A DNA stretch of 64,000 bases from the NCBI GenBank assembly GCA_028284775.1, contig JANQRB010000017.1, forward strand, positions 1 to 64,000, given 5' to 3'. The position numbers and the translations under genes were made by a program. Below, one piece after another: positions 1 through 12,300 of the stretch (position 1 is its first letter; every line of letters starts with the position of its first letter). The notes beneath the pieces are model-generated. The model made no database searches. It saw only the letters and a program-made list of their open reading frames with translations, and had not been told where the DNA came from. Origin of the DNA: Candidatus Kapaibacterium sp. (GTDB lineage Bacteria; Bacteroidota; Ignavibacteria; Kapaibacteriales; UBA7675).

Positions 1-2133
1 CGACAACTGACCACTGGTATTCATTTCCCAGGTAACCGCCTCATTCTGCTCGTCGGCATTACCGCCGTCGCCGGCCGTACGATAACCAACGATCAGACCA
101 CCGCCCGACTCAACGCTTACCGTCTGTGCAATACCGTCGTCGCGATCGTTGTCGCCGCCGGCGGCGAATGCTTCGCGAATCTGGCCATCGGGATCAGTAC
201 CGTCAACACCGTTACGACGATAACCGACGTGAACCGTAAAACCGTTCGGAATGACGGCATTGTCAAATTCAAAGGGCTCGCGACCCTCATCCCAGGTGTT
301 GGGGTTCGACCAACGGCCGTCGGCAACAGCGATAACTTCTGTCGGTCCGCCACGAATGATCAGGTCGTTCGTAGCAAAAAATTCGCTGGTTGTATTGTTC
401 GGAAGCGCTACGTTCGCCGCTTCGATTCCGGCCAATTCAACATAACGCAGCGGCTGCGCATTGTTGCGATTGACCAGCTGACCGGTCGCGACTTTTTGCT
501 GTTCTGTGCCGTCGCCTTCCCAGAAACGCAGCTGGCTTTCATCCGTATCCGGATCTGGTACCGTCCAGTCTGCTCCCTGTTCCCCGTCTTTCCAACCGGC
601 GCGAATTGTTGCGGTCCAATTTTGGTCATCGAAATCAAGCGTAATTTTACGCTCGATGTCCGTCTCCGGATCGAAGTTATTCGGAGCAAGCCCAGGTTGT
701 ACGTTGGCTTCAAAGTAGCCGGCATAGGCCGTACCGCCTGTAAATTCGACTGTCGTCTCGGCATTGTTAAGAGTATAGGTCGCCTGGGTTACAGCCGTTG
801 TACGTCGCAAAGCACCGTCAACTTCCGCCAGATTTGTGGCATCATAATCGACCGTACCGCCCGGGTTGGTCATGAACAGGGTGTTGGCGCCCATATCCAG
901 GTCGCCGCCATTACCGTCGGTCACGCCGACATCCAGGTTCTTATGCACATACAGATCGCCGCCAGCCGTCTTGCCGACACCAAGTCCGCCATTGTCGGTG
1001 CGCAGACTGCCGTAAGGATTAGAGGCAACTGTCGGAACCAGCGTCTGGTTGCCGGCGCCGTCGTAAGTCACGGTAGAAAGGACGTTGAAATTGAGGTTAA
1101 CACTTGCCGCGTGGTTATTCGTGAAACCACCCGTTACAAAAAGATTCGTGTTCTGTTCCAGCGTCAGTTCCGCTGCGGCATTATCAGCAAGCGTCAGTGT
1201 ACCCGATGCGGCAATAGTCGTGTTGCCGGCGCCGTTGCGGGCAACCAGTTCGCCGAGCGTCACGTTGACCGCCGCCGAAAAGTCGTTCGTTCCCGTTCCG
1301 TTCGGCATCTCAAACTGACCGTTGCTCTGGATCGTAACCGTCTCCCCGAATGACCCGGTGCCACTACCTGTGACAAACTGGCCATCAGTGCCGCCGCCGC
1401 CGGTGGCATCCACTACAAGCGGCGAGCCCGCATTTTGCGTCGTGTTGACGCCAACGACCATGCGGCCTTCAACCGACAGACCGCCCGTATTGTTTGCTTC
1501 CTGCGTCAGATCGCCGTCAAGCGTCGTTGCATCGCCGGCTGCGAGAGTCTTGACACCTGCCTCATGCAGACTCAGGTTGTTGTAACGGTTGGTGCCCGCC
1601 GAGAGTCCCGGCTCGGCAAAAATTGTTTGCGCAGCGCTTCCATCGTAGTTAAAAGTCCCATTATACGTACGATCGCCGTCGGCTGCCGTGTAGACTTCCG
1701 AAACAAAAACGCCGTCATTGATCGTTTTGTCGGCGTTGTCCTGCATTTCGAGGTTCGTGAAATAGATCGAGCCCTGGACGGTTTGCGTTCCGGCCGCGGC
1801 TGAATAAACCACTGAATAAGGGATACGCTGTGCTACCGAGGTTCCGGGGCTGTTTGCGTCTTCGCCACCGGCGCCGACAGTCGTTCCGCTCTGATCCTGG
1901 AACTCGTTGTCCGTACCTTCAAAAGTAACCGTGCCGTCGCCGGTCAATGACGCACCGACACCGCCGCTCTGAAAGGCGCCGTTGTCATCGCGAAAAACGA
2001 TGTTGCCGACGTTGTTGACCGTTCCGCCGGTGTTCGTAAGATTTTGCGCCAAAACGTCGGCGCCGAGAGCGCTAAAGACCGCAGCGCACAAGGCCGAGGT
2101 ACCAGCACATTTTAAGAGGTGTTTAAGATTCAT
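1..2133 (-). CDS. Partial large secreted beta-rich surface protein, N-terminal 711 codons, C-terminus beyond the window
   Basis: Reading the minus strand from the ATG at 2133 gives an uninterrupted frame to base 1 with no stop, so the gene continues past the left edge. A GAGGG lies 8 bases before the ATG. The product begins MNLKHLLKCAG, with a hydrophobic signal peptide ending near VLAQ (residue 30). What follows is Gly/Asn/Thr/Asp-rich with repeated G-x-x-T-F/V and NLxL strands, as expected of a secreted beta-helix or beta-sandwich protein. Around residues 390-400 it has a VDGALRR segment and around residue 620 a DGRWSNPNTW motif: the same two landmarks that recur seven times in the giant protein at 3302-17800. 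I infer a surface or secreted protein related in architecture to that one. No catalytic motif is visible. Function is unknown, and a type IX sorting domain could lie in the missing part. Confidence 0.88.
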   Translation of the reverse strand, partial: MNLKHLLKCAGTSALCAAVFSALGADVLAQNLTNTGGTVNNVGNIVFRDDNGAFQSGGVGASLTGDGTVTFEGTDNEFQDQSGTTVGAGGEDANSPGTSVAQRIPYSVVYSAAAGTQTVQGSIYFTNLEMQDNADKTINDGVFVSEVYTAADGDRTYNGTFNYDGSAAQTIFAEPGLSAGTNRYNNLSLHEAGVKTLAAGDATTLDGDLTQEANNTGGLSVEGRMVVGVNTTQNAGSPLVVDATGGGGTDGQFVTGSGTGSFGETVTIQSNGQFEMPNGTGTNDFSAAVNVTLGELVARNGAGNTTIAASGTLTLADNAAAELTLEQNTNLFVTGGFTNNHAASVNLNFNVLSTVTYDGAGNQTLVPTVASNPYGSLRTDNGGLGVGKTAGGDLYVHKNLDVGVTDGNGGDLDMGANTLFMTNPGGTVDYDATNLAEVDGALRRTTAVTQATYTLNNAETTVEFTGGTAYAGYFEANVQPGLAPNNFDPETDIERKITLDFDDQNWTATIRAGWKDGEQGADWTVPDPDTDESQLRFWEGDGTEQQKVATGQLVNRNNAQPLRYVELAGIEAANVALPNNTTSEFFATNDLIIRGGPTEVIAVADGRWSNPNTWDEGREPFEFDNAVIPNGFTVHVGYRRNGVDGTDPDGQIREAFAAGGDNDRDDGIAQTVSVESGGGLIVGYRTAGDGGNADEQNEAVTWEMNTSGQLS

Positions 2134-2497
2134 TTGAGCCCTCATTCAGCTTCTGAAACAAAGCACATATTTGTTAGCTTGATGTATTTCTGTTTTTGTT
2201 TGTCCGATTTCACCCCTGGCTCCCGGCAAGCGGATCGGTGAAAGCTATGTGAGAGAATCAGTCGATAGACTTCTTAAGCTCGGTCCAAAATTACGTTTTG
2301 GTAACTCATATAATCAATCCGTAGTTCTACGTAATTTGGGATTAGCGTGCTGCGGCATTACAGTTTCGACACGTTTCATTGCCCATTTCGATCAAAAAAG
2401 GCAATTTTCACCCCCGCACATGACCTTGGTCACTGCGTTGTCGCACATTCTGCATACAAAACTTTTCGGCGAAGTCGAGAGGAGGGCCCGGAGGCCG
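2134..2497. other. Intergenic region upstream of the partial surface-protein gene
   Basis: No convincing gene lies here; short plus-strand frames have no family resemblance and no ribosome site. It must contain the promoter of the minus-strand gene starting at 2133. A candidate box is at 2286-2318. A 12-base imperfect palindrome, TGACCTTGGTCA (arms TGACC/GGTCA), lies at 2421-2432 and could bind a dimeric regulator; that is only inference. Confidence 0.5.
2286..2318 (-). promoter_or_regulatory. Candidate Bacteroidota-type promoter for the partial surface-protein gene
   Basis: On the minus strand TAATTTTG (2286-2293) matches the TAnnTTTG -7 consensus exactly, and ATTG (2315-2318) stands 21 bases upstream where TTTG is expected (3 of 4). 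It would give a leader of roughly 145 bases before the ATG at 2133. Matches this short can arise by chance. Confidence 0.3.
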
Positions 2498-3139
2498 CTA
2501 TGACAGGTTCAACAATGCAAATCGTATCAAACCCGCCGTATTTTTGATTTGCAGCTTTTGCATCAGATTTGTACGGTGCGTCTCCACCGTTCGCGGACTG
2601 ATGTACAGCTTTTCAGCGATTTCCTTACTGGTTAAGCCTTCGGCTATCAGGGCCAGAATTTCCTGTTCCCGCTTCGACAGATAAACGTTGACGTTCGTCA
2701 GGCTGAATTCATCGCTGAAATACGGTACACCATCGGGATTGGAAATAATCTCCAAAATCGTCGAGCTGAAAACGCGCTCTCCTCCGTGAACTGCATGCAG
2801 AGCATCAACGAGACCGTCGCGGCCGATTTCTTTGGAAAGATATCCATCCGCCCCGGCCGCCATTGCTTTCGAAAGATGGAACTTGTCCTCCAGCGATGTC
2901 AGCATTATGACCTTGACATCGGTATTACTCTCCTTAATGCAACGCACAGCTTCAATGCCGGTCATCTCGGGCATGAGGATGTCAATCAGGGCGGCATCGG
3001 GCTGTAAGGTCTGCACGAGATCCACCGCTGCCTTGCCGTCTGCGCCTTCTCCAACAATTTTAATGTCTTCCGATTTCTTGAGCAATGTTCGCAATCCAAT
3101 TCGAAACACCTCATGGTCATCAGCAATTACGATATTCAT
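2498..3139 (-). CDS. NarL/FixJ-family response regulator (receiver + LuxR-type HTH)
   Basis: A 213-residue two-component response regulator. The receiver domain (about 1-120) has the acidic pair D7/D8, the phospho-acceptor D53 in the LIDILMP motif, T81 and K103, so it should be phosphorylatable. The C-terminal LuxR/GerE helix-turn-helix (about 150-210) reads LSKREQEILALIAEGLTSKE, then TVETHRTNLMQKL. I chose the ATG at 3139 rather than the upstream in-frame ATG at 3217, because MNIVIADDHE is the canonical receiver start and AAGGGA/GAAGG lie just upstream. No sensor kinase is in the window, so it is an orphan here. It sits between two large surface-protein genes on the same strand, which makes their control a reasonable but untested guess. 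Confidence 0.93.
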   Translation of the reverse strand: MNIVIADDHEVFRIGLRTLLKKSEDIKIVGEGADGKAAVDLVQTLQPDAALIDILMPEMTGIEAVRCIKESNTDVKVIMLTSLEDKFHLSKAMAAGADGYLSKEIGRDGLVDALHAVHGGERVFSSTILEIISNPDGVPYFSDEFSLTNVNVYLSKREQEILALIAEGLTSKEIAEKLYISPRTVETHRTNLMQKLQIKNTAGLIRFALLNLS

Positions 3140-3301
3140 TGCCCTTCGTCCCTTATAAAACCGGGTTGGATAGTCTCTTGGAAAGGAACAAAATAAGCCA
3201 GGTTCAATGGAAATCAATGTCTTCCTGGCCTGAGCCCTATTTTTGTTTTTCCGCCATTACCGAAAGGAGTGTTAAAGGGCGGCGGAAGGCGCCGGCGCCG
3301 G

Positions 3302-6300
3302 TCAATTACCGATGATTATAACACCATCGTTATTGACCGTCGCATCGTTGTAAACCGATCCCAGGACCTCCAGTGCGTTAACGGCAGGATTGTTCTGCAG
3401 GGTTGCACCGTTGGCGACCGTTAGATCTCCGCGAACAAGCACCGGGCTGGACACGGTCTTAATTCCGGGATTGTTGACCAATACCTGTCCATAGCCGACA
3501 CCGGCATTCGGCGCCGCTGTAATTTGCTGGGGACCACTGTAATACTCGACCGTATTATCCAGATCGATCGTATAGGCCGCGTAAGCAGGCAAGGCAAGAC
3601 TCAGATTATTGCTGCCGCCGAGTTGCAGGCGCGTATCGGCAGCAAGATTGACACTGCCCGACGCCGTGCCGTTTGTCATCGAATAAGTTTGCATGTCATA
3701 GAAACCAGACAGTAAACTCATAGTGCCATTGACAACGGTATTGCGCCCCAGTGTAACGACATTGTTGCCGCCGCCACCGCTGTTATTCACGCTGAAATCC
3801 AGCACCGTCGTTGGCAGGCCGTCGCCGGTGATTTGGTTCGTCGTGCCATTGTACACATATGAAGCTTCGGTAGAGTATAAGCGGTTGGTTGAGCGAATGT
3901 TGCCGCTGAGAGCCGGTGCAGCGCTGATCCCCAGCGCCGATCCGATGCGCAGGGTTGAACTGGTCGCCATCACAAACCAGTCGCTTAACAAGTTGTTAAC
4001 GCCACAATCCAGCGTGCCGGTGTTCGCAAGCGCCGTGCCGAGCGATACTCCCCCGACGGCAGGTGAAATATCAAGCGTAACGACATGGTTATTAACACCG
4101 GCATTGCCGCCGCCGATGATCACACTATCCTGTGGGTCGTCCGGATAAATACCGACGCCAACCGGAGAGCCGCTATGCGAAGGATCAAAGGTCCAGGTAA
4201 GGTTATCGGACCAAATTCCATTGGCCAAACTGTAAAACAAACGGCGGAAAGCGCCGGGATCGCCGATCGTCCAGTCACCTTCGTAATCTGCAGCCAGAAA
4301 TCCACCGGGCGACTCGAAGAAATTGGCGCCCGTATTAATCGTCCCCGCCACGCGCAGCCAGGAGCCGCCGGCTGTTTCATTAACCGGCCGGTACCTGCCG
4401 ATGGTCGCGAGATTAGCTTCGCTGCCGGTGATATGCTGCGCGCCTTCCAGATAGTTAAAAGTCCAACGCCCCGGTCTATCGCTTGTCACATCGCTGACCG
4501 CCCAGTAGCGCTGCAGATAGTCAGCTGCCGAGCCGCTCAGATGAGCGTGACCGCCGCCGGCTCCACTGCCTCGAGACACACGAACGGCAATCGTGCCTGT
4601 GGAACCGTTGGATGTCGGATCGAAATTGGCGGGGGTATAGTTGTTAACGCCGCCGTCGAAGGATCCGACGGGGTAAAGAAAGTTGTTGCCGGAGCTGGCT
4701 ATTGTGCGGATCAGGCTACCGCTTGTCTGACTCGTTCGGATATAACGGAAAGGACCGGAGTTGCTTCCTTCGTTGCGGATCGAATTTGGGGAGCCCTCCG
4801 TGGCATACAGATCAATGTTATCGCCCAGTTCAATAATCTGATCATTGGCGTTGCTTCCCTCTCGCAGATCGAGGGTGCCGGCGACCGTAAGATCCATCAG
4901 GAGTTCAACAACACCGGTTCCGCCGCCGCGATTCATATCCAGATTCTGGACACTGGTGGTGCCGCTGCCCGACACCTCCTGATTCGAGTTGCCCGAGCCC
5001 TGGAAGGTTATGGTTGAAGAGCCGGCCGGAGAACCATCGCGTATCTGTCTGGCGTCAAATATTCCCTCGTTGCTCAGATCGCCCTGGATTCGCAGTTTCG
5101 TCGAGGTGCCGAAAGGATGAACCGAGGCGTTACTGCTGCCCACAGTCACATTCCAAACCGGCCCATTCGTCACTTCATAATCGAAGAGCTGAGGCGTGCC
5201 GGTGGCTCCGTCGCCGAATTGAATTGTGCCGCCGCTGACCGCCACCGTCGACGCTCCGATATCGAGGTCGGCCGGACGCGTGCCGGCGCCGCTGCCGTTG
5301 GCATTGCGCAGCAGAAGGGTGCCGTCGGTCATCGTAAAGGACGAACCACTGGCCGAGAGGTCAAATGTGCCCAGGTCGGCGACGGTGTGACTGATGGCGC
5401 CGGCAATCACGCTGCCGCCCTCTTGCACATAGGCAAGCCGTCGGTTGCCCGTCGAGGCGTCGCGGCTGATCCGTCCGGCTACAGTCAGCGTTCCGTTCCG
5501 AACGGTCAGGCGATTGTTAGCCGTATTCGTGTAGAGCAGCGAATTCCCATCGGCACTGCCGATCGTTGCCGCGCCGCTGGTATTCAGCAGAAATTCGCCT
5601 CCGTCGAGCGTCATCGAAGCACCGACACCGCCCTGACCCATCAGCAGCGAAGCGTCGCCGGTGACATGGAGCGCGCCGTTCGACGTGATCGTCTGACCGC
5701 GAGGTGCGCCGACGCCGTCATCAAATGTCATGGTCCCGGAGGCCTGACGCCATGTTCCATTGGCGTAGGTTATAGCGTCGCCGTTGCCAACGCGGCTAAT
5801 ACCGATATCCACCGAACTTTCGACAGCACTTGTCGCCGCTCCCTTATCGAGAGTCACTCCGTGCAAACGGTTAACACCGGCAGTACCGCTGATCGTTTGA
5901 GTTGCCGTTGAGTTAAAGGTAACTTCGGCTTTGAAATCCGAACTGTTGGCAGTCGGGCGCATGAGCCAGTTGCCGCCATTGTTCTGTACATTCCCGCCCA
6001 GGATAAGACTGTGGCTGCGCGGATTGGTCCCGGTCAATTCAACTGTGAATGTCGCGCCGGTGGCGATCACCAGATCGCTGTTAACAGTTAAACTCTGGTC
6101 CGCGGGTGAGCCACTGTAATCGTTGTTATCGAAGGTCAGAATGCCCTGTTGAATTGACAAGGCACCGCCCAACACGATGCCGCTCCGGTTAAGCAGCACA
6201 ATGCGGCTGTTATTGTCATTGTTAATCGTTATGTCATTGGCCTGCGTGGGAAAAGCGCCGCCGAAGACCTGATCGAGAGCGCCGGAAAAGATGTAGTTGG

Positions 6301-9300
6301 CACGCGGCTCGAATGTCCGCTCGGCATCATCGAAACGCAGGATTCCCGTCCCGACCGCCTCCAGCTCAATGCCTTCCGCCGATGCATTGTTAAGCGTCCC
6401 ACCATCGACGATTCTCATGGCGCTGACTCCCAGACTGCTCCGGGATACAAAGTTGCCGTCGGGAACCAGCAGCGTACCGGTCGTCGAAATCTCAATCGAA
6501 GCAAGTTCAGGCTGCGTGTTGAGCGTTATTTCGAATCCGCCACCGATAATCACGCTGTCGCGTACTTCATATTCATTGCCCGCGCCCAGGTTCCAATCGG
6601 GATTGGGGAATTGACCGGCCGGCACCGAGGGGCCGCCAAATCCACCGAAGGACCAGGACGTATTGTCGTCCCAGTCGCCATTCGCGCGACTGTAGAATAT
6701 TCGCTTTGCTTTCTCGCCGATAAAAAACTCGCCAAGGCCGGGCCATGGAGTCTCTCCCGCCGCAAGAAGTACGGATGCGAGGCCGGTATTCCATTCCAGA
6801 ATTCGCCGTTCAGACCACTCGGGTACTTCGACGGGTATACTGCGCCGCCGGATAACCGAGTTACCGGTTGACAGCGAAGCCAAATCGCCGGCCGGCATAC
6901 CAAACTGCAGATTGGCGGTTCGGCCGCCCATTGCAAAGGTCGTGGCGCCCGTGACGCTCCAATAACGATCAACGCGCGCATTCGGGTCCAGTCTGTTGCC
7001 GACAAAGGGTTCATCCGGGACCGGCGAATAGCTGATGCCGTCAACGGATCCGGCGCTGCCGCTACCCCCACCGGCGTCGAGGTTGACCGTCACCGGCGTA
7101 TAGTCGCTGCCTTCGCCAATTTCAAACAACACCGACTCCGCGCCGCTGCCAAAGGGCTTGCGCATTGTTCCGTCCACATAACCAACCGCCAGAGGTCGCA
7201 AGACTGTCGCACCGGTCTCGATTTCAACCCTTCGACCAAAGTCCCTCACATTGATAATCGCCGAGGTCGCAAATGTCAAGGACGAGGCGACAGCGATGTT
7301 GGCGGTCGAGGCGCCGACAAGGGATCCATTAACCAGAACATCACTGCCGGCGATACTCAGATCATTGAAATCAATCCCGCTGATATTGTCGAGCCGCAAG
7401 TAGCTCTGTGTCGGAGACAGAAGTGTTACGCGGGCATCAAGCGGACTGAATGCGCCGTTGTTGCGCATGATCATATCGCCATAGAGCACGATATCTCTGT
7501 GACCGCAATCGAGGATGCCGCGGTCGACATTGATAGTGTCGCGTATCTTTAGCGACGGCGCGCCGGAAGGGTTGGAAACGAATGCAGTATTATTGGGCAG
7601 AGAAGGAATATCGACGATCAGGGCGGCAATACTATCCGGCAGCGCTGCGCCCGTATTCTGGCTGCCGATGCTGCTGTTATAAACATATCGGCTTACACCG
7701 AAAATGCGAGAATCAGTCTGAACAGCACCCTTGTCGCCGGTCGGCACGATACCCTGTATATGGTGCATCGCCAGCGTACAGGAATCTTCCAGCACGAAGG
7801 AAATTCCGCGAACCGTTCCGAGATCTCCTTCGATATACAATTCGCCCGGCAGGCCGGCGAACACTTCTACCGTTACCGAGCGAACCTCGGGTGTAATGAT
7901 CGACGAAGGCAAGGTCACGCGACGGCCGTTGCCGATACGAACTATGTCGGTCGATTGATCGGGAATACGGGGCGCTACACCACCGCCGTATCCGGTAAGG
8001 GACCAGGTATTGACGTCGTCCCAGTCACCGTTAGCCCGGCTGTAAAAGGGAACGCCGTCCAGCTCGCCCATGATAAAATCACCGAATTCCGCATTTTCGG
8101 TCGAAGTCAGGCTCGAGTCCGTGCGGTCGGGCGTAAACAGGGATGTCCAGGAACCGGTTCCGGGAGGACATGCCGCCGGCGGATCAGGGCAGGCAGGCGT
8201 GTACCTGTGATGCTGAAAAAAGGCCAGGTCGGGCGAATTACGCAGGTCGTCCGGATTGCGAAATTGGGTCGTCAGCTTAAAGCTGCGTCCGGCGCCAAGA
8301 GCAAAGGCGCCCGAAGTCGTGACATTCCAATAGCGCTGAATGTTGGTCGCGCTCGAAACGTTGGCTGCCGTAATCTCGGGGTGGTCGTTGCCGTAAGCCA
8401 CGATTCCTACCAGCCCCCCTGTCCCGCCGCTGCCGACGGTTTCGAATATGGCGGGTGTATACCCGGATACAGAGGCTGACGTGCCGATCGGATAGTCTTT
8501 GAGCTGAGCTCCGCTGCCGATGTAACGAAACAAGCGACCATCGATATGCCCCAGGCCGTTGCGGATCATCTGAGGCGTGCTACCGCCGCTGGGACTATGC
8601 TCAACAAAATGGCCGCCGCTTCGTGCGTCGATCAGAGCCGTATTGTTGTTGGCAAATTCCAGGGTACTACGCACTGTCAGCGAAGAATTGCCGCTTGTCG
8701 TCAATATCAGATTTCCACCCGATTTATCCATGCGAAAATTGTACAGCTCGAGTCCACCGGGATCTTCATTAAAAACAAACTGATCCCCAGAGCCATTGGC
8801 GACAAGCAGACGGGCGTCGACAGCCACCGACCCGGAGGTTGCGTCGAAGCTACCGTAGTTGCTGATATTGCCCGCCAACTCAAGCGTGTTGCCGCGCAAC
8901 TGAAAATCATGCGCGTCATCGATGATGAGGTCGTTGAGAACGACAAAAGTTTCTTCGGTTATCTGGGTCGTGGCGCTGGTGCCGACGGTCTGCATATTCC
9001 AGACGGGCAGCGTGCCAGCGACCTTCATTGTCGTCAGAGGCGTCGTAATCGTCGAATCGCCGACCTGGATAAAACCGCCGGTCATTCCGGGACCGCTGCC
9101 GGCATTGACGCGATAATCCGATACCGCTCCCGCTGTCCCGGTACCGATGATAATCCGGCCTCCGGTCATCTCGAAACGTGATGCCGAGTTGCTGATATCA
9201 AATCCGATTCGCGATACGTCGGTATTGCCTTCCGCCAGCACCCGGATCAAACCGTTCGTCGACTGCATCAGGTCAATCGTCGAAGTCGCTTCGGCACGCG

Positions 9301-12300
9301 AAAAACAACCGGCGATGTTCATTTCACCTTCTTCCACCAGCAAACTGGTGCCTGACTTATAGTCAAAATGTTCATCGGCTTCGTCGCCGATATAGAAGTT
9401 GCCTCCGTTAAGCCGGATACTTGTATTAACATTCGACAAGAGGCTCGACGAGCTGCGCAGGCTGCCCTGGCGAATGTCAAAGCCCGTCGAAGGATTCATT
9501 GTAACGGTGTTCGAACCAAACGAGAGCGAAAGGGTTGCGCCGGTAGCGGCTTGTTGCAGAATACCCGACTGCGGAAAATAATGATAGGCGGCCACCCGGC
9601 CCGTCGCTCCTGCGAAAGATGATGAATAGTTGATCAGGCTATCCGCAAGACCATCATCTTTCTCCACAATCACAGGGCCAATATCTCCCCACACTCCTTC
9701 ACTGCGAATTGTCGAATTGCTACTGCCTGCAAATCGCAGCACCGTATAATCATTCGCACCTGCGTGGAGAAAGACGCCCGCGCTGTTACCTGCGCTACTC
9801 TCGTTGCGTATGTAACCGTTGAGCGTAATTGTGTCGCGGCGTCCGCCAGGCGTCTCGCCCTCGATACGACCATCGTCATCAACGTGCAGAGCGCGGTCCA
9901 CGTAAAAGTTCTTTGACAAAGGCGAGGAATCGAAATTCAGAATGCCGCGACCAAGGGGCTCCGTACCCGCAAAGGGTCCACCGATTCGCAGCGAATCGAC
10001 CCGGACTGAATCGACATTCATCGTAATGATATGCCCATCGATAATAACCGTATCCTGATCGTAGAGCTCAAAGGGATAGTAGGATGCCGCAATACCGTTG
10101 TGGTCAATATTCGACCAGTTATCCGGATTATTCCAGTCGCCGGTCGAACGGCTATAGAAAATTCGTCCGTCGAAGAAAACCAGATTTTCACCAGCCGTCC
10201 AGTCGCCATTGACATTAGGCGCGTCAACCACTTCGATCGGCGAAGGTGCAGCCTTGGGGTTAACACCTACGTTTATCTCCCAGCCGGAACCGCTCTCATA
10301 GAATGCCGGTATATATTCACTCGGATCGCCGGTCGTATCTTCATCCGCATAGGTAAACTGCAGCGCGTTTGCCGAAATATTCGAAATACCGCCGGTTGTT
10401 ACGGTCCAGTACTTCTTCAGCATAATATCCTGTAGGCGCTGCGGATGTAGCCCCTCGTGCAATTGCACACCTATAAAGGGCGTGCCGGCGTACGATCCGG
10501 TTATACTTATCGATGCCGGATTATAAATCGTATCGACACCGAGTGGATAGTCAAAGGACTTGGCGCCAGCAGCCGTAGTAAATTCTTTTGTCAGAAATCC
10601 TGCATCCGTCGTGCCGCCGGACTGGATCATCCTGTCTTTGGAAAACGACCCCGCCCCGGCCGACAATGAGCCATTGGCGCTTAGAGTCAGGCTGATGTTT
10701 GAACTCAACACCAGCAGGTTATCCTGATCAAAGACCAGCGAGCCATCGATGCGCGCCGAGGTCGATACCGTTACGGTGCCTAAGCCTTTGTTCAGACTTA
10801 TGTCGTTAAATTCCGTCAGCGCCGATCCGCGAATTTGCTGATCGTTATCACCGATACAAAGTACTTCGCCCGTGCCGGCATCGAAGCCGTTAGTGGCAAA
10901 ATTGTTTACAAAGTCGCCGTGCAACTCGATGTCATTGCTACCGGCCTGAAAAAAGCCGCGTGTTATCAGAACGGAATCTTTGACATTGATATTCTTGCCA
11001 AGGTTGACAACCGAAGCCGTGCTGCGCGTACTGTTAACTTCCAGCGACCACAGATTGTCAGGCAGACCATTGCCCGTCGCCTGCGTGATCTGCGGAGTAT
11101 TGTTAACGATAAGGACGGTATAATCTTCGGCTTCGCCGGTACCGCCATTGCAAGCGCCCGCCGAGCTGAAGCGTCGCATGTTAACTCTCATCCTCGTGAC
11201 GCCGGGATTGGTGCCGGCCGGAACGGTAAAGAGTCCCGAGGTGACGCTGCCGCTACCCGTCACGCTTACTACCTGCGAACCGCCGTCGGTCAGGCTGCCG
11301 TCGCGATCGAAATCGATATACACCCGCCAATACTTAGTGCCGCCGCCCGTGGTGCTGGGATCGCCGAGAATTCGATAAGACTGTCCCGCCTCGAGTACGA
11401 TCAGTGAGTCTGCGTAATAGAAAATTCCACCGCCGAAATTGCTGGATTGATTGTCCATCAGGATGGGTCCCGATGTGCCCTCCTGCAGCCGGAAGCGATC
11501 AATGTAATATGTGCCGGCGCTAAAGCCGGGGCGGCAATACGTGAAGTCACCTCCATGAGAGGCGGTAAAGCCTTCACCGGTGTACACCACCCGACAGGAA
11601 TCTTCATAGGAACGGGTATAGGTTAGGACATTGCCGTTGCCCGTAAAGCCGGAGGTGATGCCTTCATGCGAGCCGATCCCCAGCGTGCCGCCTTTTTCAA
11701 CGGTCAGGGCAACGCCGCGCATCTCAAATGGTCCGGTATTGAGCCTGCCGCTTATTTCAACGGTCGTTGCCGGTCCGTAGAAAGCGTTGGCGGTGCTGGA
11801 GCCGTAGAGCCATGAAGTGCCGATATTGGCATCCAGATCCACGGTTTTGTCATCGCCGATAAACACAAGATCATACTGGGTATTCGGATAGCGGGCGGCC
11901 GGAGGTCCGGCGTAGGCAGTTGTCGACCAGGTGTTGGGGTCGCGCCAGTCGCCATTGGCGCGGCTGTAGAAAGACGTAATCGTAATCGAATTTTGGTTGC
12001 CCGCCACAAAGTCCCCGAGCAGCAGCCCGCCGCTTGAAAGCGTAGCCGACGTCCCGAAAGTGAATCCAGACGGAATACTGTTTGCGATGACCGAATTGGC
12101 GCTGCCATCGTAATCGATGCTACCGAGGGTCAGCCTGGAATCTCCGCACGAAAAGGGCGCGGTGTAATTCGATCCGACCGAATTCGGATACAGCGGCTGC
12201 CATTCTTCCGTTGCGCCGCGATAGAAAGACATGTCGCAGCAGGCGACGGCGTCAACCAGACCGGCATCATCGGGCGCAACAAGTTGCAGTGTAACGGTTG

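Noticed and set aside
229..1353. 374-codon plus-strand open frame
   Set aside because: Lies wholly antisense to the partial surface-protein gene. It has a Val/Ile/Arg-rich composition with no domain, signal or ribosome site, as expected of the reverse of a Gly/Asn/Thr-rich gene.
2421..2432. TGACCTTGGTCA as an FNR/CRP-type site
   Set aside because: Symmetric but does not match TTGAT-N4-ATCAA or TGTGA-N6-TCACA, and it is far from the nearest start codon. Kept only as a note.
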